Below are positions 16,938 to 26,966 of a stretch of 64,000 nucleotides of DNA, one piece after another. The notes beneath the pieces are model-generated. The model had not been told where the DNA came from. It worked only from the letters and a program-made list of their open reading frames with translations, and made no database searches. Origin of the DNA: Acidimicrobiales bacterium (lineage in GTDB: Bacteria > Actinomycetota > Acidimicrobiia > Acidimicrobiales > UBA8592); contig JACERY010000005.1 in NCBI GenBank assembly GCA_013912105.1, forward strand, positions 19,397-83,396, given 5' to 3'. The translations under genes and the position numbers were made by a program. Position 1 is the stretch's first letter; every line of letters begins with the position of its first letter.

Positions 16938-17105
16938 ATGGCTGTTCAAAAAAATTGTAGACATTACAGAAGTAGATCTCTTCCATCAGGTGACCGTATC
17001 CAAAAGTGCCGTGTCGGAAGTAATGAAGAAATGCCATTTGCTTGCCCAGAATTTTGCCTTTTTTTTGAGAAACGCAATATTTCCGATGCTGGTTGGAATC
17101 GTTAA
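16938..17105 (+). CDS. Small cysteine-containing protein, unknown function
   Basis: A 55-residue open frame that is too short for usual cut-offs. It begins MAVQKNCRHY and contains four cysteines, two in the paired pattern ACPEFC, plus two histidine/arginine-rich turns, so metal binding is possible. Charged and aromatic residues are spread in a protein-like way (ending FFEKRNISDAGWNR). It lies between amt (divergent) and the Liv permease gene (same strand, 76 bases downstream). I do not recognise a family. No clear ribosome site; a leaderless or weak start is possible. Confidence 0.5.
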   Translation: MAVQKNCRHYRSRSLPSGDRIQKCRVGSNEEMPFACPEFCLFFEKRNISDAGWNR

Positions 17106-17181
17106 ACTAAAAAATTAAAAAAAATACTATCTAGGTCGTATTTTGCTAGTTAGTAGCTACTAAGCAGGTTAGAGTCTCTCT

Positions 17182-18474
17182 GTGGGGAAAAGCCATCAAC
17201 AAATTTCGAGTTTTATTCTTTTAATATTAGGAATTCTTTTATTTTTCCCTTTGGTTGCTAATGCTCAATCAGACAATGAACTAACAATTAGAGGAACGGT
17301 TCGTGTAGGTCGAGATGTGATCCCTGATGTTCAAATTTTAGTCACCGATGCGCAAGATAACGAAATTGGGACTTTTACAACTGAAGATGATGGAAAGTGG
17401 GAGATTCCGATTCCTGGACTAGGAGAGTACACAGTGACCCTTCTTGGCCCACTTCCTGAAGGCGTTACTGTGAAAGAAGGTGCATTCAATCAAGTAGTTG
17501 TCAGTGTTGAGGAATACCGTTCAAAAGCTGTTGGTTTTCAGTTAACTGGTGAAGATAAAAAACCTATCCTTGAAATCCGGCCAACTTGGGAACGCCTCCT
17601 TAACCGAATGGTAAGCGGTCTTAAAGTGGGGCTCCTCGTTGCCTTAGCGTCTATCGGACTTTCGCTTATATTTGGTGTAACTGGTCTAGTTAATTTTGCT
17701 CATTCTGAAATGGTTGCATTCGGGGCGGTAATCGGGCTAGTTCTTGAATCAACAACCGGACTTACAGGGGCGCTTTTCCCTATAGTTATACTCCTCGCAG
17801 TTCTCGCTGGTGGCGGTTTGGGATATGGTCTAGAAAAAGGTATTTTTGGTCCCCTTCGAAGAAGAAAAATGACCAATATTTCCCTCATGGTAGTTTCTAT
17901 TGGGCTTGCTTTCCTTATGAGATACCTTATTCTGATCTATCACGGTGCTGAACCGGAAACATTTGAGTCCTTTAGAATACAAAGCGGTGTTTCGTTTGGG
18001 CCGATCGAGCTTCCAGCAAAAGACTATTTCATCATTGCAATATCATTCACCACATTGTTACTCGTCGGGATATTACTCCAAAGAACAAAACTGGGGACTT
18101 CCATGCGAGCTGTTTCTGACAATCCTGCTCTTGCTGAATCATCTGGAATTGACGTAAACCGAACAATTATGTGGGTATGGATTTTGGGAAGTGCGTTAGC
18201 TAGTCTTGGCGGGACAATGATTGGCCTCACTCAAGTAGTTGAATGGCAAATGGGAGAAAAGATTCTTCTATTGATCTTCGCAGCAGTGACACTAGGAGGA
18301 TTAGGAACCGCCTTTGGTGCGATGGTGGGCGGACTAGCGATTGGTTTTGCTTCTGAAACTTCGACATTCTGGTTAGATAATGACCTCAAATTTCTTATTG
18401 CTCTAGCAGTTATGATAGTGATCCTTTTAGTTCGACCTCGGGGTATTCTCGGCGTTCGGGAAAGATTGGGTTGA
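17182..18474 (+). CDS. livH: Branched-chain amino-acid ABC transporter permease (LivH type) with extracytoplasmic N-terminal domain
   Basis: A Liv/HAA-type permease that forms one half of the membrane channel. Residues ~145-430 are the LivH domain, with about eight helices and the signature GLVNFAHSEMVAFGA. Unusually, it starts with a signal peptide-like segment (residues ~8-28, ending NAQS). A ~110-residue domain rich in beta strands follows; its LTIRGTVRVGRDVIPDVQIL pattern resembles carboxypeptidase-regulatory/Cna-B-like domains. That part would sit outside the membrane. The start is a GTG without strong ribosome site. It heads the livH-livM-livG-livF operon, spaced 4 bases from livM. No binding-protein gene accompanies it. 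Confidence 0.82.
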   Translation: MGKSHQQISSFILLILGILLFFPLVANAQSDNELTIRGTVRVGRDVIPDVQILVTDAQDNEIGTFTTEDDGKWEIPIPGLGEYTVTLLGPLPEGVTVKEGAFNQVVVSVEEYRSKAVGFQLTGEDKKPILEIRPTWERLLNRMVSGLKVGLLVALASIGLSLIFGVTGLVNFAHSEMVAFGAVIGLVLESTTGLTGALFPIVILLAVLAGGGLGYGLEKGIFGPLRRRKMTNISLMVVSIGLAFLMRYLILIYHGAEPETFESFRIQSGVSFGPIELPAKDYFIIAISFTTLLLVGILLQRTKLGTSMRAVSDNPALAESSGIDVNRTIMWVWILGSALASLGGTMIGLTQVVEWQMGEKILLLIFAAVTLGGLGTAFGAMVGGLAIGFASETSTFWLDNDLKFLIALAVMIVILLVRPRGILGVRERLG

Positions 18475-18478
18475 TGTT

Positions 18479-19531
18479 ATGCTGATGAATCTTCTAGCCG
18501 AAATTGACGTAAGTAAATTATTTGGTTTAGCTCTACGAACATCAATTGGGGTACAAGCCGCAACCTTCGCTTTAGCTGCGGTAGGTTTGAATCTTCATTA
18601 TGGGTATACCGGACTACTCAATTTTGGAGTGGTTGCTTTTATGGCAGCAGGTGCTTATGGTATGGCTATTTTCTTTACCCAAGGTTGGCTTGGTGGTTCT
18701 ATTCTCCTCGCTATCGCAAGCGGGCTTGCTTTTGCCGTCATAATCGCTCTCAGTATTGGATTACCTTCATTACGTCTACGAGCTGATTATTTGGCATTAA
18801 CGACCATAGCTATCGCAGAAGTTTTAAGGATCTCTTTCCGGTCGCAACGACTACTTGACCTCACAGGGGGTCCATTTGGCCTGCCTAGTATTGAAGATCG
18901 AAATGCAAATGTTTCTTTCGCCGATGTAATAACTGTTGACTGGAACCCAATAGGGAAAGGCAACTACGGTGCCTGGTTTCTTGAGTTTGATGAAAAAACA
19001 TTATGGGTCATGATTATTGGGTGGTCTTTAGTTTCATTGGCAAGTCTCTTAATCTGGGGTTTAATGCGTTCCCCGTGGGGAAGAGTTATAAAAGCAATTA
19101 GGGAGGATGAGGATGCTGCACGAGCTTTGGGTAAGAATGTTTTCTCATACAAACTTCAGAGCCTAATAATCGGTGGGGTTATTGCTTCATTAGCAGGTAT
19201 TGTCCGCGCATTTGATATGGGTTTCGTGGAAACACAGCAATTTAGACCTCAGACAACATTTTTCATCTGGACAGTTCTAATACTTGGAGGAGCAGCCTCA
19301 ATTTGGGGGCCGATTATTGGATCAATGACATTTTGGTTTGTCATTATTTTCTCAGAGGAACTTTTAAGACAAATGGTCGACTCCGGTTGGATACCTGAAG
19401 CAATTCTTCAGTCGAACGACATTGCTAGCGTCCGGATGATTCTCATGGGGATTATGTTGGCAACTCTTATGATTTGGCGCCCACAAGGCCTTGTAGGAAA
19501 GAAAGAGGAGGCGCAGATTGATGTCAGATAG
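18479..19531 (+). CDS. livM: Branched-chain amino-acid ABC transporter permease (LivM type)
   Basis: The second permease of the transporter, 350 residues, with about nine hydrophobic helices. LivM hallmarks are GLNLHYGYTGLLNFGVVAFMA near residues 37-57, RLRADYLALTTIAIAE, and the cytoplasmic EAA-like loop SPWGRVIKAIREDEDAARALG that docks on the ATPase. The C-terminal MIWRPQGLVG is also typical. It overlaps the following ATPase gene by 11 bases, so the operon is tightly coupled. The transported substrate could be leucine-type amino acids, or urea or other amides; this cannot be separated by sequence alone. Confidence 0.9.
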   Translation: MLMNLLAEIDVSKLFGLALRTSIGVQAATFALAAVGLNLHYGYTGLLNFGVVAFMAAGAYGMAIFFTQGWLGGSILLAIASGLAFAVIIALSIGLPSLRLRADYLALTTIAIAEVLRISFRSQRLLDLTGGPFGLPSIEDRNANVSFADVITVDWNPIGKGNYGAWFLEFDEKTLWVMIIGWSLVSLASLLIWGLMRSPWGRVIKAIREDEDAARALGKNVFSYKLQSLIIGGVIASLAGIVRAFDMGFVETQQFRPQTTFFIWTVLILGGAASIWGPIIGSMTFWFVIIFSEELLRQMVDSGWIPEAILQSNDIASVRMILMGIMLATLMIWRPQGLVGKKEEAQIDVR

Positions 19532-20387
19532 TAAAGCCTCTGGTTTGGAAAATGTAGAACCAACTCCGGGATCGTCCAAACAAGACCCGATATTAAAAAT
19601 TGATAATGTAGTGCGCTCATTCGGTGGCCTACGCGCCGTTGATATTGACCACCTTGAAGTCCAGCGTGGAATCATCACGGCATTTATAGGCCCGAACGGA
19701 GCTGGAAAGACAACGTTGTTTAATTTAATAACGGGGTTTGATAAACCTGATTCAGGAAAATGGACTTTACATCAAGTTGCAGAAGCAAAGTCCTGGACAA
19801 ATGACCTTTCTGGTCTTCGTCCCCATCAAATCGCTCAAAAAGGTATGGTTCGAACATTTCAATTGACAAAATCATTAGCGAAAATGACCGTTATTGACAA
19901 TATGCTTCTAGGAGCCGCTGAACAGAAAGGCGAATCTCTAAGAAATGCTCTCCTTCCATCGCGTTGGCGAAAACAGGAAGACACAATTCTAGGAAAAGCA
20001 GAAGTTCTTCTAGAACGGTTCAAACTCTCGCATATGAGAGATGAATATGCAGCAACTCTCTCAGGCGGGCAACGAAAGTTACTTGAGATGGCCAGAGCTT
20101 TAATGTCTGAGCCAAAATTGATTCTTCTTGATGAGCCAATGGCTGGCGTTAATCCAGTTCTCGTCGAATCCCTGTTAGTGCATATAGAAAATCTTCGAGA
20201 TGAAGGCGTAAGCGTACTTTTCATCGAACATGATATGGATGCAATCATGGGAATCTCTGATTGGATCGTCGTTCTAGCTGAAGGTCAAGTAATTGCCGAA
20301 GGAACTCCTTCAGATGTTTCAAAAAATCCTGCTGTTATAGACGCATATCTCGGAAGCGCAATCGCTGAGGAGCTTAAAGATGTCTGA
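19521..20387 (+). CDS. livG: Branched-chain amino-acid ABC transporter ATPase (LivG type)
   Basis: An ABC ATPase of the LivG group. Walker A is GPNGAGKTT at about residue 58, the Q-loop lies in the GMVRTFQLTKSLAKMTV segment, the signature is LSGGQRKLLEMARAL and Walker B is LILLDEPMAGVNP. The H-loop is FIEHDMD. I start it at ATG 19521, with AGGAGG about 10 bases before it. It overlaps livM at its start and livF at its end. A 15-residue loop (WTLHQVAEAKSWTND) after strand 3 is longer than in E. coli LivG. Confidence 0.92.
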   Translation: MSDSKASGLENVEPTPGSSKQDPILKIDNVVRSFGGLRAVDIDHLEVQRGIITAFIGPNGAGKTTLFNLITGFDKPDSGKWTLHQVAEAKSWTNDLSGLRPHQIAQKGMVRTFQLTKSLAKMTVIDNMLLGAAEQKGESLRNALLPSRWRKQEDTILGKAEVLLERFKLSHMRDEYAATLSGGQRKLLEMARALMSEPKLILLDEPMAGVNPVLVESLLVHIENLRDEGVSVLFIEHDMDAIMGISDWIVVLAEGQVIAEGTPSDVSKNPAVIDAYLGSAIAEELKDV

Positions 20388-21120
20388 CAAAAGAAGAGTG
20401 GTCCTTGAATCTAACGATTTAGTAGCTGGATATCTGCCAGGAGTTGACATACTCACAGGTTGTAATTTCAAGCTGTTCCAAGGCGAGCTGGTTGGAATCA
20501 TCGGCCCAAATGGGGCTGGGAAATCAACTTTAGTAAAAAGCATGTTTGGGCTTGTAGAAGTTAGAAGTGGCACGGTCCTATTACTTGGAGAAGAGATCAC
20601 TAATCTAGCTGCACATGAGTTGGTCCGAAAAGGTGTTGGCTACGTTCCCCAAACTGAAAATGTTTTCCCGTCCTTAACTGTTTCAGAGAATCTTCAAATG
20701 GGTGCGTACCAATTGAAAGCCAACGAAATTAATGAACGAATCAAAAACATTACTGATCTTTTCCCAAGGCTTGGTGAACGTATTAAACAACGAGCGGGAC
20801 TCCTATCTGGTGGTGAACGGCAGATGCTTGCAATGGGAAGAGCTTTAATGATGCAACCCTCCGTTCTGCTTCTTGATGAACCTTCTGCTGGGCTTTCACC
20901 AGCCCTCCAAGTAGATGTTTTCGAAAATGTGAAAGCTATCAACAAAACAGGGGTTTCTATCGTAATGGTCGAACAAAACGCGACGCGGTGTTTAAAAATC
21001 AGTGATCGAGGCTACGTCCTTGATCAAGGAAAGAATGCCTACGACGGGACTGGCGAAGGACTTTTACATGACCCCAATGTAATAAAATTGTACTTAGGGA
21101 CAATGGCAGAATCTCGCTAG
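20380..21120 (+). CDS. livF: Branched-chain amino-acid ABC transporter ATPase (LivF type)
   Basis: The second ATPase of the transporter, 246 residues. Walker A is GPNGAGKST, the signature is LSGGERQMLAMGRAL and Walker B is VLLLDEPSAGLSP. The LivF-type GVGYVPQTENVFPSLTVSENL Q-loop region is present. It overlaps the livG stop by eight bases and ends the operon. A 223-base gap to the next gene follows, in which I see no gene. Confidence 0.92.
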   Translation: MSDKRRVVLESNDLVAGYLPGVDILTGCNFKLFQGELVGIIGPNGAGKSTLVKSMFGLVEVRSGTVLLLGEEITNLAAHELVRKGVGYVPQTENVFPSLTVSENLQMGAYQLKANEINERIKNITDLFPRLGERIKQRAGLLSGGERQMLAMGRALMMQPSVLLLDEPSAGLSPALQVDVFENVKAINKTGVSIVMVEQNATRCLKISDRGYVLDQGKNAYDGTGEGLLHDPNVIKLYLGTMAESR

Positions 21121-21343
21121 CAGCGAAGTCACCCCTAATTCAAATTCTTGACCTATTGACTAGGGAATTGATATAAAAAAATTTGTTATAGAAAAATTTA
21201 CGCGTTTTTAAATCCGGAAAGGTATTAACTATTGACCGCTTAGGTTACCCAGGAGTGGAAGGAAGATCAGATTAATCAAAGATTTCCTTGCGGGGTTGAA
21301 AGAATGGTAATTTCATTAAGTCGTTGAGAACAGGAGTAAAATA

Positions 21344-22141
21344 GTGGCAGAAAAACAAGCGCATGGTAGCGGGGACTCTTCACCTCCCATTGCAGGTGAC
21401 ACGTCAACTTTCCCATCGGATGCAGAACTTTCGAAAACACTAGTTGCCTCATCAGGAACTGCCTCGCTAAGCACCCTAACCTCAAATGGCTACCCCTACG
21501 GAAGTATCGTTTCCTATGTAATTAATGAACAAGGCGAGCCAGTCGTTCTCATTTCTGATCTTGCTGAACATACTATTAACGCCAGACTTGATCAAAGATC
21601 TTCGATGCTCATCAGCGAGTCCTCCGAGGGAGGAGATCCACTTGGGAAATCCCGACTTACTTTGGTAGGTTCTTTGACTTTACTTGAAGATCCTAGAAAC
21701 GAACGAGAAAAATACCTCTCGGAGCATCAATACGCTTCCTTCTACGTTGACTATGAAGATTTTAACTTCTGGAAATTAACTGTTGAGGAGTGCAGGTATG
21801 TAGGTGGATTTGGGCACATGAGCTGGGTCCAAAACGAAGATTATTATAGGGCAGAAATTGACCCACTTTTCCGGAGCGCTGAAGGCATCATTAGCCACAT
21901 GAATGATGATCACAGCAACGCTAATCTTTTATATGCCAAAAACTTAGCAAATATTCCAAACTCAACCGAAGCAGTAATGTTGGGCGTTGATCGTTATGGT
22001 ATTACTTTGAGAGCAATGACAAATGATGGTCCTAGAATGGCACGGGTTGGTTTCCCAACACCACTGCAATCAGATAGTGAAGCACGTCCAGCTATTATTG
22101 CTTTATTAGATGCTGCGAAAAATGTCGGATCTGATAATTAA
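21344..22141 (+). CDS. HugZ-like heme-utilisation protein (PNPOx-like split-barrel plus DUF2470)
   Basis: A 265-residue protein. Residues ~28-160 form a pyridoxamine-phosphate-oxidase-like split barrel (GTASLSTLTSNGYPYGSIVSY). The C-terminal ~80 residues are a DUF2470 domain with IISHMNDDHSNANLLYAK, whose histidines line the heme site in HugZ-type proteins. Members bind heme and some degrade it to release iron. The GTG start has AGGAG eight bases upstream. It forms a pair with the siderophore-interacting protein that follows, and HemQ is convergent, so an iron/heme job is likely. Confidence 0.82.
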   Translation: MAEKQAHGSGDSSPPIAGDTSTFPSDAELSKTLVASSGTASLSTLTSNGYPYGSIVSYVINEQGEPVVLISDLAEHTINARLDQRSSMLISESSEGGDPLGKSRLTLVGSLTLLEDPRNEREKYLSEHQYASFYVDYEDFNFWKLTVEECRYVGGFGHMSWVQNEDYYRAEIDPLFRSAEGIISHMNDDHSNANLLYAKNLANIPNSTEAVMLGVDRYGITLRAMTNDGPRMARVGFPTPLQSDSEARPAIIALLDAAKNVGSDN

Positions 22142-22158
22142 TTATGGAGAAAAACCTT

Positions 22159-22953
22159 ATGTTTGCAGAAGTACAGGAAGTATTTGAATTATCACCAAAT
22201 ATGATTCGGATAGTTTTAGGCGGCGGGGATTTATCTAGCTTTGAATCAACATCGTTCACCGATCAATATATAAATGCTTATTTCGTTCCTGCTGGTGCTC
22301 CTTATTCTGTCCCGTTTGACCTTGATGAAGCTCGATCATCCGGTGAAAAATTTAGGCCAAGACCAAGGCGTTTTACAGTTCGGCGTTGGGAATCCGAAAC
22401 TGAACAGTTAACTATAGATTTTGTTGCCCATGGTGATCAAGGCTATGCAGGGAATTGGGCTCAACGCGCTCAGATAGGAGACCGGCTTCAATTTAAAGGA
22501 CCCAGTGGTAGTTACGCTCCTGATAGCGAAGTTGATTGGCATCTTCTCGCAGGTGATGAGAGTGCTATATCGGCTATTAGCGCATCTGTAGCAACCATTC
22601 CTGATACAAAGCCATGCACTGTTTTCCTAATCGTTGACGGGCCAGAAAATAAAATTAATTTTTCTTCTTCTCCTTCGCATGAAATCAATTGGATATATAG
22701 ATCAACTGCACCAGATCCTGATACTGCTCTTTTGGAAGCAATTAAAGAACATACTTTCAGAGATGGCGATTTTGATATTTTTATTCATGGCGAAGCAGGT
22801 GAAGTTCGAGAAATTCGTAAACACCTAGTTATGAATTATAAAATTGATCTTGAGAATGCATCCATTTCACCTTATTGGAGAAGAGATCATACTGATGAAG
22901 CCTGGCGAAGCATTAAAAAACAGTGGTTAGCTGATCAAGAAAAGGATATTTAA
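22159..22953 (+). CDS. Siderophore-interacting protein (FAD-dependent ferric reductase family)
   Basis: A flavin reductase of the SIP/ViuB family, which reduces ferric siderophore (or possibly heme-derived) iron in the cytoplasm. The FAD-binding motif is RPRPRRFTVRRW near residues 57-68 and the second part is FVAHGDQGYAGNWAQRAQIGD. The C-terminal half has the HLLAGDESAISAISA nucleotide-binding loop and a C-terminal YWRRDHTDEAW motif. I prefer ATG 22159 with GGAG eight bases before it; ATG 22144 would add five residues. Directly follows the HugZ-like gene. Its last bases overlap the convergent hemQ. Confidence 0.85.
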   Translation: MFAEVQEVFELSPNMIRIVLGGGDLSSFESTSFTDQYINAYFVPAGAPYSVPFDLDEARSSGEKFRPRPRRFTVRRWESETEQLTIDFVAHGDQGYAGNWAQRAQIGDRLQFKGPSGSYAPDSEVDWHLLAGDESAISAISASVATIPDTKPCTVFLIVDGPENKINFSSSPSHEINWIYRSTAPDPDTALLEAIKEHTFRDGDFDIFIHGEAGEVREIRKHLVMNYKIDLENASISPYWRRDHTDEAWRSIKKQWLADQEKDI

Positions 22954-23624
22954 AAGCTGGTTTCAATAATTTGTTGTAAATTTCCAACAATACCGGAGTA
23001 GAAAGGCCCAAATTCAGCGTATTCAGCGGAAGCTTCATCGAAACGCATTGTATAGACGACATCTTTAAGGTCATCTGGTTTTTCACAGAATAAAGTAACT
23101 CCCCATTCAAAATCATCTATTCCAGTTGATCCAGTTATTACTTGTAAGACTCGACCGCTAAATTTTCTACCGGAGGCACCATGTTCGTACATCAGGTTTT
23201 TGCGGTTTTCGAAATCAAGGGTGAACCAGTTTTGGTCAATGTTTCTTCTCTTTGACATCGGGTAGAAACACCAGGCACTTTTATTTTCCGGAGGTAGCTT
23301 CGGGTAAAGGCGTGCGTTTCGCATATCATCTGGAACTCCAGCCGCGTATTCCGATATTTCAGTTAATGAAACATATGAGTCCACAACGACTAACCCGCTA
23401 TTCACTATATTGGTCTGAAATTTTCTGAGGGCGACCCAATCTTCACTTAAAACCATGAATGCCATATCTGCTTTATGCCCGAGGATTGAGATAGTTATTA
23501 CCTGACCATCTAGGGAACTCAATTTCTGAATAGCTTCTTCGACAAGATCAACGTTAACTTCCCCTGAAGATTTACAGAAAAGATGTAAGACACCTAATCC
23601 TGTTGAAGGTTTGAGTGGATCCAT
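22950..23624 (-). CDS. hemQ: Coproheme decarboxylase (HemQ, chlorite-dismutase family)
   Basis: HemQ (ChdC) oxidatively decarboxylates iron-coproporphyrin III to heme b, the last step of the coproporphyrin route used by Actinomycetota and Firmicutes. The 224-residue length fits. The catalytic tyrosine lies in CFYPMSKRR (about residue 120), and the proximal histidine in LMYEHGASGRKF (about residue 147). A C-terminal MRFDEASAEYAEFGPFY segment is characteristic. It converges on the SIP gene with a four-base overlap. It completes the logic of hemE and hemY at the left of the window; hemH/cpfC is not in the window. Confidence 0.92.
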   Translation of the reverse strand: MDPLKPSTGLGVLHLFCKSSGEVNVDLVEEAIQKLSSLDGQVITISILGHKADMAFMVLSEDWVALRKFQTNIVNSGLVVVDSYVSLTEISEYAAGVPDDMRNARLYPKLPPENKSAWCFYPMSKRRNIDQNWFTLDFENRKNLMYEHGASGRKFSGRVLQVITGSTGIDDFEWGVTLFCEKPDDLKDVVYTMRFDEASAEYAEFGPFYSGIVGNLQQIIETSF

Positions 23625-23655
23625 ATTTAAAATCTAGAAACAGTTCTTAGACTTC

Positions 23656-25278
<1,623 letters not shown>

Positions 25279-25430
25279 TTACTTATCTCCTTGATTTCTT
25301 CAATTGCTTTAACAAATATTTTGTTTGTTTTATTCCGAGTGTTTTTTAATTTCGCGTCAGGTTCGTTTTTGTAGTGAAATTTTACTTAGATAACGCTGAA
25401 TTCCCACTTCCTTTGAACCGAATATGAGGT

Positions 25431-25709
25431 CTATATTCCCCCCGCTACAGCTGGGACTATAGATAATGTTTGACCTTCAGAGACATTCGTTTCAAGCCCA
25501 TCTAAGAACCTTATATCTTCATCGTCTAGAAAAATATTTACGAATCTTTGCAAATTTTTATTTTCGTCAAGTATCCGTTCAATGAAATCAGGGTGTTCGT
25601 TACCTAACTCTGTGAGAATATCCGTTAAAGAACCAGCAGAAGCACTAAGAAGTGACTCTCCTTTAGTTAGTTCACGGAACGTTGTCGGGATGCGGATACT
25701 TACACTCAC
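25431..25709 (-). CDS. MoaD/ThiS/CysO-family sulfur-carrier protein ending GGI
   Basis: A 92-residue ubiquitin-fold sulfur carrier. The beta-grasp pattern VSIRIPTTFRELTKGES and the tail TLSIVPAVAGGI match the MoaD/CysO group, which carry sulfur as a C-terminal glycine thiocarboxylate for molybdopterin or cysteine synthesis. The protein ends with one extra residue (Ile) after the Gly-Gly, so the carboxyl group cannot be activated unless the Ile is cut off or the protein has another role. It lies upstream of groEL on the same strand, 152 bases away. Partner enzymes are not in the window. Confidence 0.8.
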   Translation of the reverse strand: MSVSIRIPTTFRELTKGESLLSASAGSLTDILTELGNEHPDFIERILDENKNLQRFVNIFLDDEDIRFLDGLETNVSEGQTLSIVPAVAGGI

Positions 25710-25816
25710 AATCCCAATGTATCGCTTACCTATGTTCTTTCATATATCTTCAAGAAATGAGCTAGAAGTTATTTAACGACTCGTTTTAGTTCATAGATCG
25801 GCACTAGATTATTAAT

Positions 25817-26569
25817 GTGAAATTGCATGGTGTTGTAAATGCGTCCCAAGATTCTCTTGCTACATTTTCAATAGCCTTGGATGTAGATTCAGCTATTAAA
25901 CGTTCTCAAGAGCTTATAAACAAAGGATGTGTAGGAATAGATTTAGGCGCTGCAGGTTCCACTCAATATGCGGAACGTATTAGTACCGAAGAAGAGTGGA
26001 GTCGGCTAGACGGAAAAATTCAAGCAATCGCTGCATTAGGAGTCGAGTTATCGGTAGATACTTGGAATCCCGAGATTATGTTCCGTTCGCTCGAAGCAGG
26101 AGCAAATTTTATGAATGCTTCTGATGGCTTACAAAATCCAGCAATGGTGGAGATCGCTGCGCAGACAGGAGTCCCAGTCATTCTTCCTTTTTTAAGCGGA
26201 GAAGATCCCAAAAGCCTTGACTTTATTACCGGTGACCCAATACCTCACTTACTTGATTGGTTTGAAACTTCGCTAAATCGTCTCGACCGATTAGGTATTA
26301 GCAAAAATCAACTCATACTTGACCCTGGAACTGGCTTTGGCCCTGCTGATTGGGATTGGAAGGATCGTTATATTTATCAAGAACAGATCTATACCAATCT
26401 TGAAAAACTCCGAGTCTTTGATCTGCCGATCTACATAGCTCTTCCATGGAAAATGGAAGATGGTCGTAAACAACTTTTGGAAATTCTTCTCCAAGTAGGA
26501 TTTGATTACGGAAGAACTCACGTTCCTGAAAAGGTCTTTTCTGTTCAACAAGAGTTGGGTTTAAAGTAG
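25817..26569 (+). CDS. Dihydropteroate synthase-like protein (FolP superfamily, divergent)
   Basis: A TIM-barrel protein of the pterin-binding family, 250 residues. Several FolP landmarks are recognisable but altered: VVNASQDSL for the usual NVTPDSF, DLGAAGST for the DIGGEST motif, SVDTW, MNASDG for NDVSG, and a good ILDPGTGFG. The last R-x-H motif is reduced to GRTHVPEKV. FolB lies convergently next to it and FolK elsewhere in the window, so it may be the organism's DHPS, or a paralogue with another pterin-linked role. GTG start without a clear ribosome site. Confidence 0.65.
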   Translation: MKLHGVVNASQDSLATFSIALDVDSAIKRSQELINKGCVGIDLGAAGSTQYAERISTEEEWSRLDGKIQAIAALGVELSVDTWNPEIMFRSLEAGANFMNASDGLQNPAMVEIAAQTGVPVILPFLSGEDPKSLDFITGDPIPHLLDWFETSLNRLDRLGISKNQLILDPGTGFGPADWDWKDRYIYQEQIYTNLEKLRVFDLPIYIALPWKMEDGRKQLLEILLQVGFDYGRTHVPEKVFSVQQELGLK

Positions 26570-26597
26570 AGAAACTAAAAAAAACTTAGATATTTTT

Positions 26598-26957
26598 TTA
26601 CTTTCTCCTATAGATCCTCACTCCGGAAGATTCAATAAATTCCGGAACTGGAGGTCGTAATTTACGGAGAATTACCTCTACTGCATCAACTTTAGGGTTT
26701 GACAAAATAACTTCTGTTAATCGTCTAGCAACCCGTTCAAGAAGTTGATGAGGTTCTTCATTAATTACTCTTGTTACTATTTCAGTAATTTCTCCATAAT
26801 TTATTGTGTCTAATAAGTCGTCAGATTCTCCAGCTGTTGATAAATCAGCTTCAATAAAGACGTCGACTTCAAAAGGTTGTGCCCGAGTCTTTTCTTCAGG
26901 AAGCACTCCAATGGTGCCAAGAGCACGTATCCCCTTCAGCTCAATTCGATCTGTCAT
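26598..26957 (-). CDS. folB: Dihydroneopterin aldolase
   Basis: FolB cleaves dihydroneopterin to 6-hydroxymethyl-dihydropterin in folate synthesis. The 119-residue length is standard. It begins DRIELKGIRALGTIGVLPEE (with Gly in place of the commonly seen YGVHG-type stretch), has the conserved LLDTINYGEI tyrosine motif, LLERVARRLTEVIL with the catalytic-region glutamate, and ends VEVILRKLRPPVP with the conserved lysine. The gene is co-oriented with and ten bases downstream of a glycerate kinase gene. Confidence 0.9.
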   Translation of the reverse strand: MTDRIELKGIRALGTIGVLPEEKTRAQPFEVDVFIEADLSTAGESDDLLDTINYGEITEIVTRVINEEPHQLLERVARRLTEVILSNPKVDAVEVILRKLRPPVPEFIESSGVRIYRRK

Positions 26958-26966
26958 GATAACTGT

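Noticed and set aside
21240..21247. Half of an IdeR/DtxR box (TTAGGTTA) upstream of the HugZ-like gene
   Set aside because: The second half does not match, and an 8-base hit in an AT-rich gap is not enough.
25279..25430. CIRCE (HrcA) element upstream of groEL
   Set aside because: No TTAGCACTC-n9-GAGTGCTAA inverted repeat is present, only a single GAGTGTTT.
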